A DNA stretch of 11,961 nucleotides. Source: Candidatus Woesearchaeota archaeon (GTDB taxonomy: Archaea > Nanobdellota > Nanobdellia > Woesearchaeales > JAUUYB01). Below the pieces are notes generated by a model that searched no databases, was not told the origin of the DNA, and worked only from the letters and a program-made list of their open reading frames with translations. Shown here piece by piece: positions 11,906-11,961 of the stretch. The stretch spans positions 1 through 11,961 of the forward strand of contig JAUUYB010000020.1 of the NCBI GenBank assembly GCA_030590605.1. Reading direction: 5' to 3'. The position numbers and the translations under genes were made by a program. Position 1 is the first letter of the stretch. Each line of letters opens with the position of its first letter.

Positions 11906-11961
11906 ATCTTCTCTTCACTATGAAGGATCAATATCATGAAATAAAGAGGTATCACCAGCAC
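11902..11961 (-). CDS. Possible 3' end of a convergent membrane-protein gene (partial)
   Basis: Read leftward from the right edge, one frame is open for 19 codons. It gives VLVIPLYFMILILHSEEKI and then TAA at 11904-11902, overlapping the pilin stop by 2-3 bp. The hydrophobic run followed by a charged tail resembles the last membrane helix of a protein. Nineteen open codons is weak evidence, so this is only a candidate. Confidence 0.25.
   Translation of the reverse strand: MLVIPLYFMILILHSEEKI

Noticed and set aside
11920..11961. Open plus-strand frame from ATG at 11920 to the right edge
   Set aside because: Only 14 codons, no ribosome site or TATA element at suitable distance; cannot be supported.

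Overview
The window looks archaeal. Four supported gene starts have a TATA element, three of them only about 27-30 nt before the start codon (short-leader or leaderless mRNA). The pilin-like proteins carry archaeal class III (prepilin) leaders, and the secreted proteins are dense in N-glycosylation sequons. The split platform proteins and short, overlapping genes recall DPANN genomes such as Woesearchaeota or Pacearchaeota, but that placement is inference and no marker gene is present. Almost every gene belongs to, or sits beside, a type IV filament machine of the archaeal Epd/Tad kind.

Layout. (A) 1-5151, read leftward: a TATA promoter, then a two-CBS-domain protein, a winged-helix/coiled-coil protein, a TadA/CpaF/FlaI-type secretion ATPase with a His-rich tail, and two single-T2SSF-domain platform proteins, TadB/TadC-like. 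The last of these runs off the left edge. (B) 5199-10195, read leftward: five genes with overlapping ends. In transcription order these are two canonical small pilins (QxSxE motif), a minor pilin-like protein, a very large vWA-domain modular pilin, and a 313-residue single-pass pilin-like protein. (C) 10196-10614: a 419-bp divergent intergenic region with a GC-rich foldable island, a long nested hairpin and a 16-bp-arm inverted repeat. (D) 10615-11905, read rightward: an acidic cytoplasmic protein with three evenly spaced basic amphipathic motifs, then a pilin of the second archaeal class (RG-MSPLIATI leader). The last 60 bp may hold the 3' end of a convergent gene.

How it may work together: the ATPase (A) would drive the split platform to extrude a fibre built from the block B pilins. 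The vWA protein, a counterpart of bacterial TadG or vWA tip pilins, would act at the tip or surface. The CBS and winged-helix/coiled-coil proteins head the motor operon and are candidates for coupling nucleotide status to motor expression or activity. The prepilin peptidase is not in the window. Least explained are the structured intergenic region, the acidic repeat-motif protein and the CBS/coiled-coil control pair.
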